Shown: positions 1 to 7,433, counted from the stretch's first letter. The stretch: 18,821 bases of DNA from an uncultured Lachnospiraceae bacterium (GCA_910579285.1 CAJTTT010000043.1:1-18821); one strand, 5' to 3'. Made by a program: numbers and translations. Notes: a model not told the origin generated them from the sequence alone.

Positions 1-1
1 C

Positions 2-361
2 AATTATTATTATTTCCTTAAATCATGCCCGATTGACGGGTATATGAAAATGAATACGATAGCAGAAATCATTTATAGTATATATCGTATGATACTTCAA
101 GAAAATGAGATTTTATTTGAGTGTAATAGACGACTGGAACAACAGGTTGAATCTGTGTCGGAAAAAACTGTTGAACTCGTAAGATTGGGGAAAAGACTTG
201 AAATCTCCCAAAGTATACAAGATGCAGACCGATTTGTGGATAAGTTCATTGAGATTACAACTTATGTGCCGCCTAAAGACTTGGCAGTAGTTTTAACAAG
301 ATATTCAAAAGATTTTCAAGAATGGTGGCGGGAACCAAGACCAAATATAAAGGAATGGTGA
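2..361 (+). CDS. Hypothetical protein, 5' end cut by the window edge
   Basis: I do not recognise this protein. The reading frame is open without a stop from base 2 to a TGA at 359-361. The first ATG, at 44, has no ribosome binding site in front of it, and the upstream codons read as ordinary protein, so I treat it as a C-terminal fragment of a gene that begins outside the window. The visible 119 residues are mostly predicted helix, charged in the middle (a stretch of Glu, Lys and Arg around residues 35-60), with a Trp-rich tail (EWWREPRP). There is no signal peptide, Cys pair or membrane segment. It ends 9 bases before the next gene's ATG, so the two are probably one transcript. The low G+C matches the next two genes. 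An ATG at 44 giving a 105-residue protein is the alternative. Confidence 0.5.
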   Translation, partial: NYYYFLKSCPIDGYMKMNTIAEIIYSIYRMILQENEILFECNRRLEQQVESVSEKTVELVRLGKRLEISQSIQDADRFVDKFIEITTYVPPKDLAVVLTRYSKDFQEWWREPRPNIKEW

Positions 362-370
362 TTATTGAGT

Positions 371-949
371 ATGAAAAATTTTTCTATGCCAGAGCAAGTT
401 TCTCCGACATTGGAGTTGGATGAACTGGAAAGATTAAAACATAGTCTGGAACAAAATGTTTCTAAAGAAATGGCAGAAGCCGTAATGACGGAACTTCCAT
501 TAGCTATAAATTCAACACCGAAAATGCGTGCAGAATGGGTGGAAAAATTATCTGACGTATTGGAAAAACGATTTGATGAAAGGACGGTAAAAAATATCCG
601 TCAAGGTTGCTATTGTAATGAAAATGGCAAACTGGAAGATATAGCAAACAGTTTAAGGCAACTCTATCTTTCTCTGGATCAGAATTTGTTTAGGTTTGTA
701 GAAACTATGAACGCAAACGGTGCAGGTTGGTTTATCAGAGATAATCAGATATATACTAAAATGTTTATATGCCAATGCCCCATGCTGGAGGCAGCAGAAA
801 ATTCAAATTCGCTAACATGGTGTCATTGCACCGCAGGATATAACAAAAAATTTTTTGAAATTGTTTTTGAAAGGTCTGTTGATGCAGAAATTGTGCAAAG
901 CATACGGCAAGGATTTGATTTTTGTCTTTTGAGAATTACATTTCAATAA
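371..949 (+). CDS. DUF6144-like cysteine-rich protein
   Basis: The 192-residue protein resembles the DUF6144 group, whose function is unknown to me; the assignment is from memory of the motif pattern. The N-terminal third is helical and charged. The C-terminal part has paired cysteines: GCYCNE (C80, C82), CQCPMLE (C134, C136), WCHCTAGYNK (C151, C153) and a last C185. This spacing suggests a bound metal or a redox role, which is inference. There are no membrane segments or signal peptide, so it should be cytoplasmic. I chose the ATG at 371 over the in-frame TTG at 365; neither has a strong ribosome binding site, and the gene starts 9 bases after the upstream stop, so translational coupling is likely. 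The A+T-rich composition is shared with its neighbours and suggests acquisition. Confidence 0.6.
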   Translation: MKNFSMPEQVSPTLELDELERLKHSLEQNVSKEMAEAVMTELPLAINSTPKMRAEWVEKLSDVLEKRFDERTVKNIRQGCYCNENGKLEDIANSLRQLYLSLDQNLFRFVETMNANGAGWFIRDNQIYTKMFICQCPMLEAAENSNSLTWCHCTAGYNKKFFEIVFERSVDAEIVQSIRQGFDFCLLRITFQ

Positions 950-1036
950 ATTTCTAATTTATATGTTGGAATATTGAACTGGAATTTCAAAATGCTGTTG
1001 CATGGATAAGAAAATTTGTATGACATGGAGAATAAA

Positions 1037-1558
1037 ATGATTATAGCAGAAACGGAAAGATTAATTTTAAGAAGATACAAAAAGGAGGATGTGCAGGACT
1101 TATTTGAATATTTATCTGATAAAGAAGTTGTGAAATATGAACCATATAAACCGTTAACTTTTGATGAAACAAAAGAAAACCTTGAATGGCGCATTAGTAC
1201 AGACGAAATGATTGCTGTTGAATTGAAAAATTCCCATAAAATGATTGGGAATGTATATATGGGCAAGCGTGATTTTGAAGCACTGGAAATGGGATATGTG
1301 TTTAATCGAAATTATTGGGGATATGGTTATGCTGCCGAAAGTTGCAAAGCTTTAATTACACAGGCATTTTCTGATGGCGTACATAGAATATATGCAGAAT
1401 GTGACCCCAATAATAAGAGTTCATGGAAACTACTTGAAAATCTAGGATTTCAGCGTGAAGCACATTTTAGAAAAAATGTGTATTTCTGGAAGGATGAGGC
1501 TGAAAAAGCAATATGGAAGGATACATATGTATATGCTAGATTGAATGATAACACATAA
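1037..1558 (+). CDS. GNAT family N-acetyltransferase, RimJ/RimL type
   Basis: This predicted cytoplasmic enzyme transfers an acetyl group from acetyl-CoA to an amine; the acceptor cannot be told from sequence. The 173 residues open with the usual ETERLILRRY strand, have the acetyl-CoA binding loop in RNYWGYGYAAE (91-101), and the typical C-terminal part with DPNNKSSWKLLENLGF (123-138), where the Asn and Ser contact CoA in this superfamily. Its length is normal for the RimJ/RimL-like branch. The ATG at 1037 is preferred because GGAGA lies 7 bases upstream and homologs start just before ETERL; in-frame TTG 1016 and ATG 1025 are alternatives. It is the last gene before a strong terminator. Members of this branch modify ribosomal proteins, antibiotics or metabolites. 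Confidence 0.85.
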   Translation: MIIAETERLILRRYKKEDVQDLFEYLSDKEVVKYEPYKPLTFDETKENLEWRISTDEMIAVELKNSHKMIGNVYMGKRDFEALEMGYVFNRNYWGYGYAAESCKALITQAFSDGVHRIYAECDPNNKSSWKLLENLGFQREAHFRKNVYFWKDEAEKAIWKDTYVYARLNDNT

Positions 1559-1627
1559 ATAACTTCCCCTTTGTCAGGAAAAATCAAGATAGAAAAATGA
1601 TGTAAAAACTCAATATGGTTTACTTTT

Positions 1628-1668
1628 AGGTAGCGGTTATCTTAACAGACAATCCGCTACCTTTTTTT
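1628..1668 (+). terminator. Rho-independent terminator after the acetyltransferase gene
   Basis: AGGTAGCGG (1628-1636) and CCGCTACCT (1654-1662) form a perfect 9-bp stem with a 17-base loop, followed directly by a run of seven T (1662-1668). It lies 70 bases after the acetyltransferase stop and closes the A+T-rich block. Confidence 0.9.
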
Positions 1669-1832
1669 CAGAAACCACCAACTGAGTAACTGTTATTTTT
1701 ACTTTGCGAATTTAATCTGCGGTAAAGCTGCGGTAAGTGGGTACTTTATTTCGCTGCGTTACAAGAGGACAAGCTAAAACGTGTCATTCTCCATGACTTA
1801 GCGCCATGCGAACCTTGTTCGCATGGAAACCA
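1669..1832. other. Non-coding junction region with tandem 9-mer and perfect hairpin
   Basis: No credible gene is present. The 9-mer CTGCGGTAA occurs twice, at 1717-1725 and 1728-1736, with an 11-bp period. Further on, CCATGCGAAC (1804-1813) and GTTCGCATGG (1817-1826) form a perfect 10-bp stem around a CTT loop without a T run. The stretch lies where A+T-rich accessory sequence gives way to G+C-richer backbone, so it could hold the end of an integrated element, but no duplicated attachment site is visible in the window. Confidence 0.5.
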
Positions 1833-1860
1833 GGGCAGACGGAATAGTCTGTCCTTTTCT
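1833..1860 (+). terminator. Terminator-like hairpin at the 3' end of the DUF6062 gene
   Basis: GGGCAGAC (1833-1840) pairs with GTCTGTCC (1847-1854), 8 bp with one G-U pair and a 6-base loop, followed by TTTTCT. The T run favours rightward transcripts. It also sits immediately after the stop codon of the leftward DUF6062 gene and may serve both directions. Confidence 0.65.
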
Positions 1861-2620
1861 ATTTATTCGCCTTATACGGCGGATCGGCGGGATATCCGCC
1901 TTTCAGCTTCTGCATGCCGCGTTGGATGGCGTCCTTTGAATTTTTCCAGTCCGCGTCCTTGTTGCGGTAGTCGAATTTTTCTACCAGCCAGGAGACATCT
2001 TCTGACAGACGCGCCATATTGCTTTCCATCAGAGGGAAAACCGTATCGTAGAAGTCCTTTTTCTCCTTATCATTCAGACGGCTGTCCGCCGCCTCGCACA
2101 GGTCGCCGAAGTGATGGAGACAGAAACCTTTGCTCTCCGATACTTTCGTGCGGAATGCAGGGTCTTTTTTGTACATAACGAAAAAGGTGTCCAGATAACG
2201 TTCATAAGTGTCTGCAAAGCGTTTGCAGATATAGCATGACGCCTCCTTTTCAGCAATCCATATGCCGATGGGATTTGTGCGCTCTGTCTGTTTTTTGAAC
2301 TTGTCTTTCAGGGAAGTTTTCCCGGGAGTAAAGGTTCGGATTTTCTCCTGCAGTTCCCGGTTCATCCGTTGATAGTGTGTCTTTAAAATCCAGGCATTGC
2401 CCAAAGTATTGCCGTAATCAAACATTTTTTTGAAATGGTTTCGGCAGAAGCCTTCTCTGTCCGTCTGTTCTCTCACATCGCTCTCCATGTAGGAGGAGCC
2501 GGAGCCTAAGACAAAATCAAGCAGATCCTGTTCCACATTCCGCTCAATGAAGCAGAAAGGGCATTCGTCCTGCGCGTTCATGGCATCGTTTAGGGGGATG
2601 GTGTAGAGTTTCTCTTTCAT
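1859..2620 (-). CDS. DUF6062-like protein with duplicated CxxC/FCxxH modules
   Basis: This 253-residue protein matches my memory of the DUF6062 family, which has no known function. It carries two similar modules: CPFC (C20, C23) with GFCRNH (C59, H62), and CYIC (C129, C132) with GFCLHH (C167, H170). The repeated CxxC then FCxxH order suggests two zinc sites from an internal duplication, which is inference. Between them is a Lys-rich linker (100-113). It has no membrane segment or signal peptide. The start at 2620 is supported by AAAGGAG 8 bases upstream; the in-frame ATG six bases earlier would be too close to that site, and the longer open frame lacks one. The gene is divergent from the HAD phosphatase gene, with a separate promoter. 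Confidence 0.75.
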   Translation of the reverse strand: MKEKLYTIPLNDAMNAQDECPFCFIERNVEQDLLDFVLGSGSSYMESDVREQTDREGFCRNHFKKMFDYGNTLGNAWILKTHYQRMNRELQEKIRTFTPGKTSLKDKFKKQTERTNPIGIWIAEKEASCYICKRFADTYERYLDTFFVMYKKDPAFRTKVSESKGFCLHHFGDLCEAADSRLNDKEKKDFYDTVFPLMESNMARLSEDVSWLVEKFDYRNKDADWKNSKDAIQRGMQKLKGGYPADPPYKANK

Positions 2621-2667
2621 GTGCATGGCTCCTTTCACGGACAACGGATTCCTGTTTCTTATCATCC

Positions 2668-2696
2668 AGTATAGCACCACGGAGGGGAGATGAAAA
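2668..2696 (-). promoter_or_regulatory. Promoter of the DUF6062 gene
   Basis: Read leftward, TTTTCA (2691-2696), a 17-base spacer and TATACT (2668-2673) with an extended TGC before the -10. The predicted start site lies about 40 bases before the ATG. Confidence 0.6.
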
Positions 2697-2761
2697 GGGC
2701 GGTCTGAGAGCGCGCGCAGAGAAGCCTCCGGGCAGGCGCCGGTGCAGAATACAAATCACAG

Positions 2762-2790
2762 GTGACGACACAGCAGTCTTTTGCTATAAT
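2762..2790 (+). promoter_or_regulatory. Promoter of the HAD phosphatase gene
   Basis: GTGACG (2762-2767, four of six match to TTGACA), a 17-base spacer and a perfect TATAAT (2785-2790) with extended TGC at 2782-2784. It predicts a leader of about 125 bases. Confidence 0.7.
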
Positions 2791-2823
2791 GTACGCGAAA
2801 GCAATGAGCAGTGCGCAGACAGA

Positions 2824-2865
2824 GGATAAACAGGGCGGGGAGCGAGCTCACCGAAATGTTTATCC
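2824..2865 (+). other. Leader hairpin upstream of the HAD phosphatase gene
   Basis: GGATAAACA (2824-2832) and TGTTTATCC (2857-2865) are perfect 9-bp arms enclosing a smaller GAGC/GCTC pairing. No T run follows, so it is not a terminator. I do not recognise a riboswitch class here. Confidence 0.4.
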
Positions 2866-2924
2866 GAATGGATGCATAGGGCGAAAGTGGAGCCAAGACA
2901 AAACAAAGTGAGGAGTACATCGTT

Positions 2925-3746
2925 ATGAAATCGAATCTTTTTGAGATAAACAAGGACCCGGAAGGCATCCTTTCGCAGGTGAAATGCTTTGCTCTCGATA
3001 TGGACGGCACGATTTACCTGGGAGAGAGATGGATTGAGGGCGCGAAGGCGTTTCTGGAGCGCATAGAGGCGTCCGGGAGAAGTTATGTGTTCGTGACCAA
3101 CAATTCTTCCAAAAATGCAGCGGTTTATGTGGAGAAACTGAAGCGCATGGGACTGTCCGTGGGGGAGGAAAAAATCGTCACTTCGGGACAGGCCACGATC
3201 CATTACCTGAAACAACAGTTTCCTGGCAGGAGAGTGTTTCTGCTGGGCAATACGCTTTTGCGGGAGGAATTTTCACAGGCGGGCATCCTTCTGGAGGAGG
3301 ATAATCCTGACGTGGTGGTGACGGCTTTTGACACGTCGCTTGACTATCAGAAAATGTGTAAGGTATGTGATTTCGTGCGTGCGGGCCTTCCCTATCTGGC
3401 GACACACCCGGACTATAACTGCCCAACGGAAGATGGCTTTATTCCTGACGCGGGGGCCATCCATGCGTTTATCCACGCTTCCGCCTTCCGTTACCCGGAC
3501 AGGGTGATCGGTAAACCGAATGAAGATATCATTGAATATTTGACTATAAGGGTCAACGAGGAGCGGGATCATATTGCTATGGTGGGAGACCGGCTGTACA
3601 CGGATATCGCTGCGGGCAGGAATCATGGGTTAAAGAGTGTGCTCGTCCTGAGCGGTGAGGCGTCGCTTGCGGATGCAGAGTGTTCTGAAGTAAAGCCGCA
3701 TCTGATTTTTTCATCGGTGCGGGAGATGATTCCGTTTCTGCTATAA
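2925..3746 (+). CDS. HAD-IIA family hydrolase (NagD-like phosphatase)
   Basis: A 273-residue soluble phosphatase of the haloacid dehalogenase superfamily, class IIA, acting on small phosphorylated metabolites; members include NagD and p-nitrophenylphosphatase-like enzymes. Motif I is DMDGT (25-29; D25 nucleophile, D27 acid/base), motif II is TNNSS (58-62), motif III is in GKPNEDI (K197) and motif IV is GDRLYTDI (D222, D227). The class IIA cap lies between motifs II and III, and the length is typical. GAGGAG precedes the ATG by about 10 bases. It has its own promoter and a leader of about 125 bases. The true substrate cannot be read from sequence; the neighbours do not point to a pathway. Confidence 0.9.
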   Translation: MKSNLFEINKDPEGILSQVKCFALDMDGTIYLGERWIEGAKAFLERIEASGRSYVFVTNNSSKNAAVYVEKLKRMGLSVGEEKIVTSGQATIHYLKQQFPGRRVFLLGNTLLREEFSQAGILLEEDNPDVVVTAFDTSLDYQKMCKVCDFVRAGLPYLATHPDYNCPTEDGFIPDAGAIHAFIHASAFRYPDRVIGKPNEDIIEYLTIRVNEERDHIAMVGDRLYTDIAAGRNHGLKSVLVLSGEASLADAECSEVKPHLIFSSVREMIPFLL

Positions 3747-3747
3747 T
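3739..3747 (+). promoter_or_regulatory. Candidate extended -10 promoter for the EAL gene
   Basis: TGC followed by TATAAT lies across the last codons and stop of the phosphatase gene. The same TGCTATAATG string occurs in the promoters at 2782 and 18341. No good -35 is visible. If used, it gives the EAL gene a leader of about 140 bases with hairpins. Confidence 0.45.
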
Positions 3748-3790
3748 GGGGAGCAGCAGGGCTGCCGATATATTTGGGGGCAAAATCCGT

Positions 3791-3860
3791 GCCGGAAGCC
3801 GGCGGTTTCAAGACCGCCTCATGTCCGGGCAATTTCCTGTATTATAAAGGGATTGGCGGT
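3791..3860 (+). other. Structured leader of the EAL gene
   Basis: GCCGG (3791-3795) can pair with CCGGC (3799-3803), while GGCGGT (3801-3806) can pair with ACCGCC (3813-3818); these two hairpins share bases and compete. A second GGCGGT at 3855-3860, near the ribosome binding site, could take ACCGCC instead. I could not match this to any c-di-GMP riboswitch consensus. Confidence 0.35.
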
Positions 3861-3893
3861 TTGCCATGATTGACAAAAAGGAGTCGGATTCAC

Positions 3894-5777
3894 ATGAATA
3901 TACAGGCACAAATGTGTGGAATTATTCTACTTGTGACGATGTTTCTCTTCTATAAGAGATATCAGTCACTTAAGCTGGGCACGCAGATTATGTTTCAGGT
4001 GCTCTTGTTTGGCATGCTGTTTTGCGTGATCTGCGATATGCTTTCCATCTGGGCGATTGTCAGGCTGCTGCTGGACTACAGAGGGCTGGTGCTGGCGGTC
4101 TGCAAGCTGTATCTGATATCACTGGTTCTGGTAGGTCTTTTGGGATTTCTCTATGAATGCTCGGACGTGTATGAGGGAAAGAAAAAATTTTTGTGGGCGG
4201 CGGTAGCCGGATGCGGGATCTGGCTGGCGGAGAGCATTGTGATTGCCTGTCTGCCAATCGGCATTTACAAGATGGGGCGCGTGGTGTATACAGCGGGGCC
4301 GGCGGTGCTTTCGACCTATGCCTTTGCGGGGGGCTTCGTTGTCTTTAATATTATCTTTACCATAGTCCACCGAAAACAGGCCAATGCCAGAAGAAGCCAG
4401 GTGATCCTGTGCTGGATGGCCATATGGTTTGGTGCGGCGTTTGTGCAGTTTTTGAACAATGAACTTCTGCTGATGGGGTATGCGGGGGCGCTTGGCATTC
4501 TGGTGATCTTTTTCCGGCTGGAAAACCCGGAGTATCTGACGGACCGGGTAACTGGCCTGTACAACCAGGAGGGGCTGCTGCTGTATGCCAGAAAGCTTTA
4601 CAACAGGGAAAAGAATTTTTCCCTGCTTTCCGTCTGGTGGAATCTGGGGGTCAGCCAGGCCGACGAGGGGGCGAGAGAGCAGGCGGTGATGCTTGCCTTT
4701 GCAAGAAGACTGCCAAAACTTGACAATACCAGAGTATTTAAGATGGCTGACGATGAGGTGTGGATGGTCTTTGAGGACCAGGAGCATGTGGAGGATACCA
4801 TCGAGAAGGTCAAAAGCTTTGTGGAGTATGGAAGGAGAGAGCTTGGCGGTATGGCGCAGGCGGCTTTCACCTACATGCCGGATGCTGCATTGGTAGGTGA
4901 CTACCAGGAGATGGTTCATCTGATGCAGTACGCCAGATGGAAAAGCAGTGATCACAGCGGATCCAATTTTAAGCGGGTGGATATGGATTTTGTCGAGCAG
5001 ATGCGGAAAGAAAAAAGTATGGAGCAGATGCTGGAGGAGGCCATGAAGGAGGATCGGATCGAGGTATTCTATCAGCCGATTTTTTCCACTGCAGAGAAAA
5101 AGTTTGTGAGCGCAGAGGCGCTCGTGCGCATGAGGGACCGGGAAGGCAATCTGGTGCCGCCGGGTGCGTTTGTCTCCGTGGCGGAAGCAAACGGCAAGAT
5201 CTTGCAGCTGGGGGAGATCGTGTTTAAAAAAGTCTGCCGCTTCTTTACAAGGGAACAGTTGGAGCAGTACGGACTGCACTATATAGAAGTCAATCTTTCC
5301 GTCGTCCAGTGCGGGTATCCTGGACTTGCGGAGGATTATATGGGGATTATGGAAAAGTACCAGATCAATCCCCAATACATCAATCTGGAGATCACGGAGT
5401 CTGCGTCTCTGGCGGCGAAGAAGACCCTTCTGGAAAACATGCACAGACTGATGGAGTATGGCGTGCATTTTTCCCTGGATGATTTCGGCACCGGCCAGTC
5501 CAATCTGAATTATATCGTGGATATGCCGGTCAGCATCGTCAAGTTTGACCGGGAGATGAGCCAGGCCTTTTTCCGGGATGAGAAGGCAAAATATGTGTTG
5601 AATGCGGCTATGCAGATGATTCACGGCATGAAGCTTAAGATTGTGTCGGAGGGAATCGAGACGGAAGAGCAGTACCGGGCGATGGAAGAGCTTTCGATTG
5701 ATTATATTCAGGGCTACTATTTCTCCAGGCCGCTTCCTGAGGCGGCATTTCTGGAATTTCTGCAGAGCAGGCAGTGA
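3894..5777 (+). CDS. Membrane-bound c-di-GMP phosphodiesterase with degenerate GGDEF and intact EAL
   Basis: The 627-residue protein should hydrolyse cyclic di-GMP at the inner face of the membrane. Residues 7-207 form about seven hydrophobic helices, likely a sensor. Residues about 215-365 resemble a GGDEF domain, but the signature is replaced by ADDEV (285-289), so cyclase activity is unlikely; such domains often act as regulatory GTP-binding or structural parts. The EAL domain (about 378-627) keeps the key residues: EAL (E408-L410), N467, E499 in LEITES, D529-D530 in LDDFGTG, K550, E586 in SEGIET and Q606 before GYYFSRP. The ATG at 3894 is chosen because AAAGGAG lies 10 bases upstream; the in-frame TTG at 3870 precedes that site. 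A perfect terminator follows, so it is a single-gene unit after the phosphatase. Confidence 0.92.
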   Translation: MNIQAQMCGIILLVTMFLFYKRYQSLKLGTQIMFQVLLFGMLFCVICDMLSIWAIVRLLLDYRGLVLAVCKLYLISLVLVGLLGFLYECSDVYEGKKKFLWAAVAGCGIWLAESIVIACLPIGIYKMGRVVYTAGPAVLSTYAFAGGFVVFNIIFTIVHRKQANARRSQVILCWMAIWFGAAFVQFLNNELLLMGYAGALGILVIFFRLENPEYLTDRVTGLYNQEGLLLYARKLYNREKNFSLLSVWWNLGVSQADEGAREQAVMLAFARRLPKLDNTRVFKMADDEVWMVFEDQEHVEDTIEKVKSFVEYGRRELGGMAQAAFTYMPDAALVGDYQEMVHLMQYARWKSSDHSGSNFKRVDMDFVEQMRKEKSMEQMLEEAMKEDRIEVFYQPIFSTAEKKFVSAEALVRMRDREGNLVPPGAFVSVAEANGKILQLGEIVFKKVCRFFTREQLEQYGLHYIEVNLSVVQCGYPGLAEDYMGIMEKYQINPQYINLEITESASLAAKKTLLENMHRLMEYGVHFSLDDFGTGQSNLNYIVDMPVSIVKFDREMSQAFFRDEKAKYVLNAAMQMIHGMKLKIVSEGIETEEQYRAMEELSIDYIQGYYFSRPLPEAAFLEFLQSRQ

Positions 5778-5792
5778 TTTGGTCAATACATT

Positions 5793-5823
5793 GGGCAGGG
5801 AAGAAAACTTCCCTGCCCTTTTT
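5793..5823 (+). terminator. Terminator of the EAL gene
   Basis: GGGCAGGGAAG (5793-5803) and CTTCCCTGCCC (5808-5818) form a perfect 11-bp stem with an AAAA loop, followed by TTTTT (5819-5823). Confidence 0.95.
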
Positions 5824-5918
5824 GCGCGGGGATCGCAAAGGTCATGTGCAAAATGCATAAACAGCCTGTATAATTTCTATGGAAAATGGCAAAAATGAAA
5901 TATAAATAAAATATCCTA

Positions 5919-5947
5919 TTGCAAAAATTGTGGTAAGGTTATATACT
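5919..5947 (+). promoter_or_regulatory. Promoter of the sugar ABC transporter operon
   Basis: TTGCAA (5919-5924), a 17-base spacer and TATACT (5942-5947). The predicted start, near 5954, lies just before the inverted-repeat operator, and the leader to the first ATG is about 78 bases. Confidence 0.8.
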
Positions 5948-5961
5948 TAACCCAAGCAAAC

Positions 5962-5985
5962 GGAAACGTTACCGGGGACGTTTCC
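5962..5985 (+). promoter_or_regulatory. Double LacI-family (cre-like) operator
   Basis: GGAAACGT (5962-5969) and ACGTTTCC (5978-5985) are perfect inverted 8-mers. The first half alone, GGAAACGTTACC, looks like a LacI/CcpA-type site with central CG (11 of 14 positions of a relaxed cre consensus by my count). The second half is a similar site in reverse. It lies right after the predicted start of transcription, the usual place for a blocking repressor. The LacI-type regulator encoded at 11033-12070 or the global regulator CcpA are the candidates. Confidence 0.7.
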
Positions 5986-6031
5986 AAAACGAAAACCAAA
6001 ATTACAATCACTGAAAGGGAGAGGAAGAACA

Positions 6032-7393
6032 ATGAAAAAGAAAATTGTGAGCACAATGCTTTGTGCAGCGATGATTACTACGATGTTAGCTGGCTGTGGC
6101 GGTTCCGATAACGGCGGCGCAGCACAGACACCCGCAGCGGACGATTCCGCAGCAGAGGCTCCTGCGGGAGATGATTCCGCAGCAGCTCCGGCAGCAGGCG
6201 GTGGTTCGGTTTACTGGCTGAACTTCAAGCCGGAGTCCGATGAAGTGTTACAGGAAGTTGCAGCAGACTACACGGCTAAGACCGGCGTAGAAGTGAAAGT
6301 GGTTACCGCTGCTTCCGGTACCTATTCCACCACACTGTTATCTGAGATGGACAAATCCGCGCCTCCGACACTGTTCGTTATCGGTAACCAGGCAGGCGTG
6401 AAAGACTGGAAAGACTACGCGCTTGATCTGAACGGCACAGCGATTGCCAACGAGCTGAACACAGACGCTTACAACCTTTATGATGAGACCGGCAAGCTGG
6501 TTTCCATCGGTTACTGCTACGAGTGCTACGGCATCATCGTAAACCCTGACTTGATCGAAAAAGCGGGCCATACAATGGATGAGATCAAGAACTTTGACGG
6601 CTTAAAGGCGGTGGCAGAGGATATTCACGCACGCGCAGGCGAGCTTGGATTTGACGCTTTCTCCTCCTCCGATATGGATGATTCTTCTTCCTGGAGATTT
6701 ACGGGACATATGGCGAACCTTGAGTACTACTATGAGCAGGAGGGAACGAACTGGACAGAGTGCCCGCCTACTATTTCCGGCAAGTATCTGGATAACTTCA
6801 AGAACCTGTATGATCTTTGCATCAACAACAGCTTGACAGATCCGAAGGAGCTGGCTACCGGCGGACATGACGCGGAGAACGAGTTCAAGACAGGTCAGGC
6901 AGCATTCTTCGTAAACGGTTCCTGGGAATATGAAGCGGTTAAGGCGGATGTGCCGAACGCTACGATGATCCCTTACTACTGTGGTGTTGCAGGCGAGGAA
7001 AAGGCAGGCTTAAACTGCGGTACAGAGAACTGCTGGGCAATCAACAGCAAGGCTTCCGCAGAGGATCAGCAGGCTACCATGGACTTCATGGTTTGGTGTG
7101 TAACCGATCCTGACGCTTCCCGCAAGTTAGTAGATACCTTCGGCGTTATGCCTTACAAGTCCGCGGCAGAGTCCACCAACGGATTCCTCGCGGCGGCTGA
7201 CAAGTACACCTCAGACGGATGTTATGTTATGAACTGGGCAACCAACTTCCAGCCTAACGTGGATTCCTACCGTGCTACTCTGGTGAGCGCTCTGAACCAG
7301 TACAATGCAGATCAGTCCGATGCAAACTGGGAGACCGTACGCACGGCGTTTGTAGACGGCTGGGCAGCAGAATACAATGCAGTGAATAACTAA
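6032..7393 (+). CDS. Lipoprotein sugar-binding protein of an ABC transporter
   Basis: The 453-residue extracellular solute-binding protein captures the substrate outside the membrane and delivers it to the permeases at 7508-9270. Residues 1-22 are a lipoprotein signal with a LAGC lipobox (C22 would be lipidated). A low-complexity linker of Ala, Asp, Gly and Pro (about 23-58), containing two similar DDSAA units, tethers the binding domain. The rest fits the family 1 sugar-binding fold (for example GQAAFFVNGSWE near 290-300). Nine cysteines occur in the exported part, unusual for this family. Codon use is strongly biased, suggesting high expression. The next genes and malQ suggest maltodextrin-type oligosaccharides as substrate; this is context, not a motif. 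GGGAGAGG precedes the ATG. Confidence 0.92.
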   Translation: MKKKIVSTMLCAAMITTMLAGCGGSDNGGAAQTPAADDSAAEAPAGDDSAAAPAAGGGSVYWLNFKPESDEVLQEVAADYTAKTGVEVKVVTAASGTYSTTLLSEMDKSAPPTLFVIGNQAGVKDWKDYALDLNGTAIANELNTDAYNLYDETGKLVSIGYCYECYGIIVNPDLIEKAGHTMDEIKNFDGLKAVAEDIHARAGELGFDAFSSSDMDDSSSWRFTGHMANLEYYYEQEGTNWTECPPTISGKYLDNFKNLYDLCINNSLTDPKELATGGHDAENEFKTGQAAFFVNGSWEYEAVKADVPNATMIPYYCGVAGEEKAGLNCGTENCWAINSKASAEDQQATMDFMVWCVTDPDASRKLVDTFGVMPYKSAAESTNGFLAAADKYTSDGCYVMNWATNFQPNVDSYRATLVSALNQYNADQSDANWETVRTAFVDGWAAEYNAVNN

Positions 7394-7433
7394 TCATAAC
7401 AGGCAAAAAGTAAAATTAATATGTAAACCAGGC

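Noticed and set aside
3791..3818. tRNA-Sec-like or riboswitch-like stem (GGCGGT-TTCAAG-ACCGCC)
   Set aside because: No T-loop (GGTTCRA), acceptor stem or known c-di-GMP, cobalamin or ZTP riboswitch core is present around it; kept only as a structured leader.
4119..5858. Long 579-codon open frame on the minus strand
   Set aside because: It lies antisense to the EAL gene, has no ribosome binding site and reads as a Leu/His/Arg-rich shadow. The plus strand encodes a fully recognisable protein.
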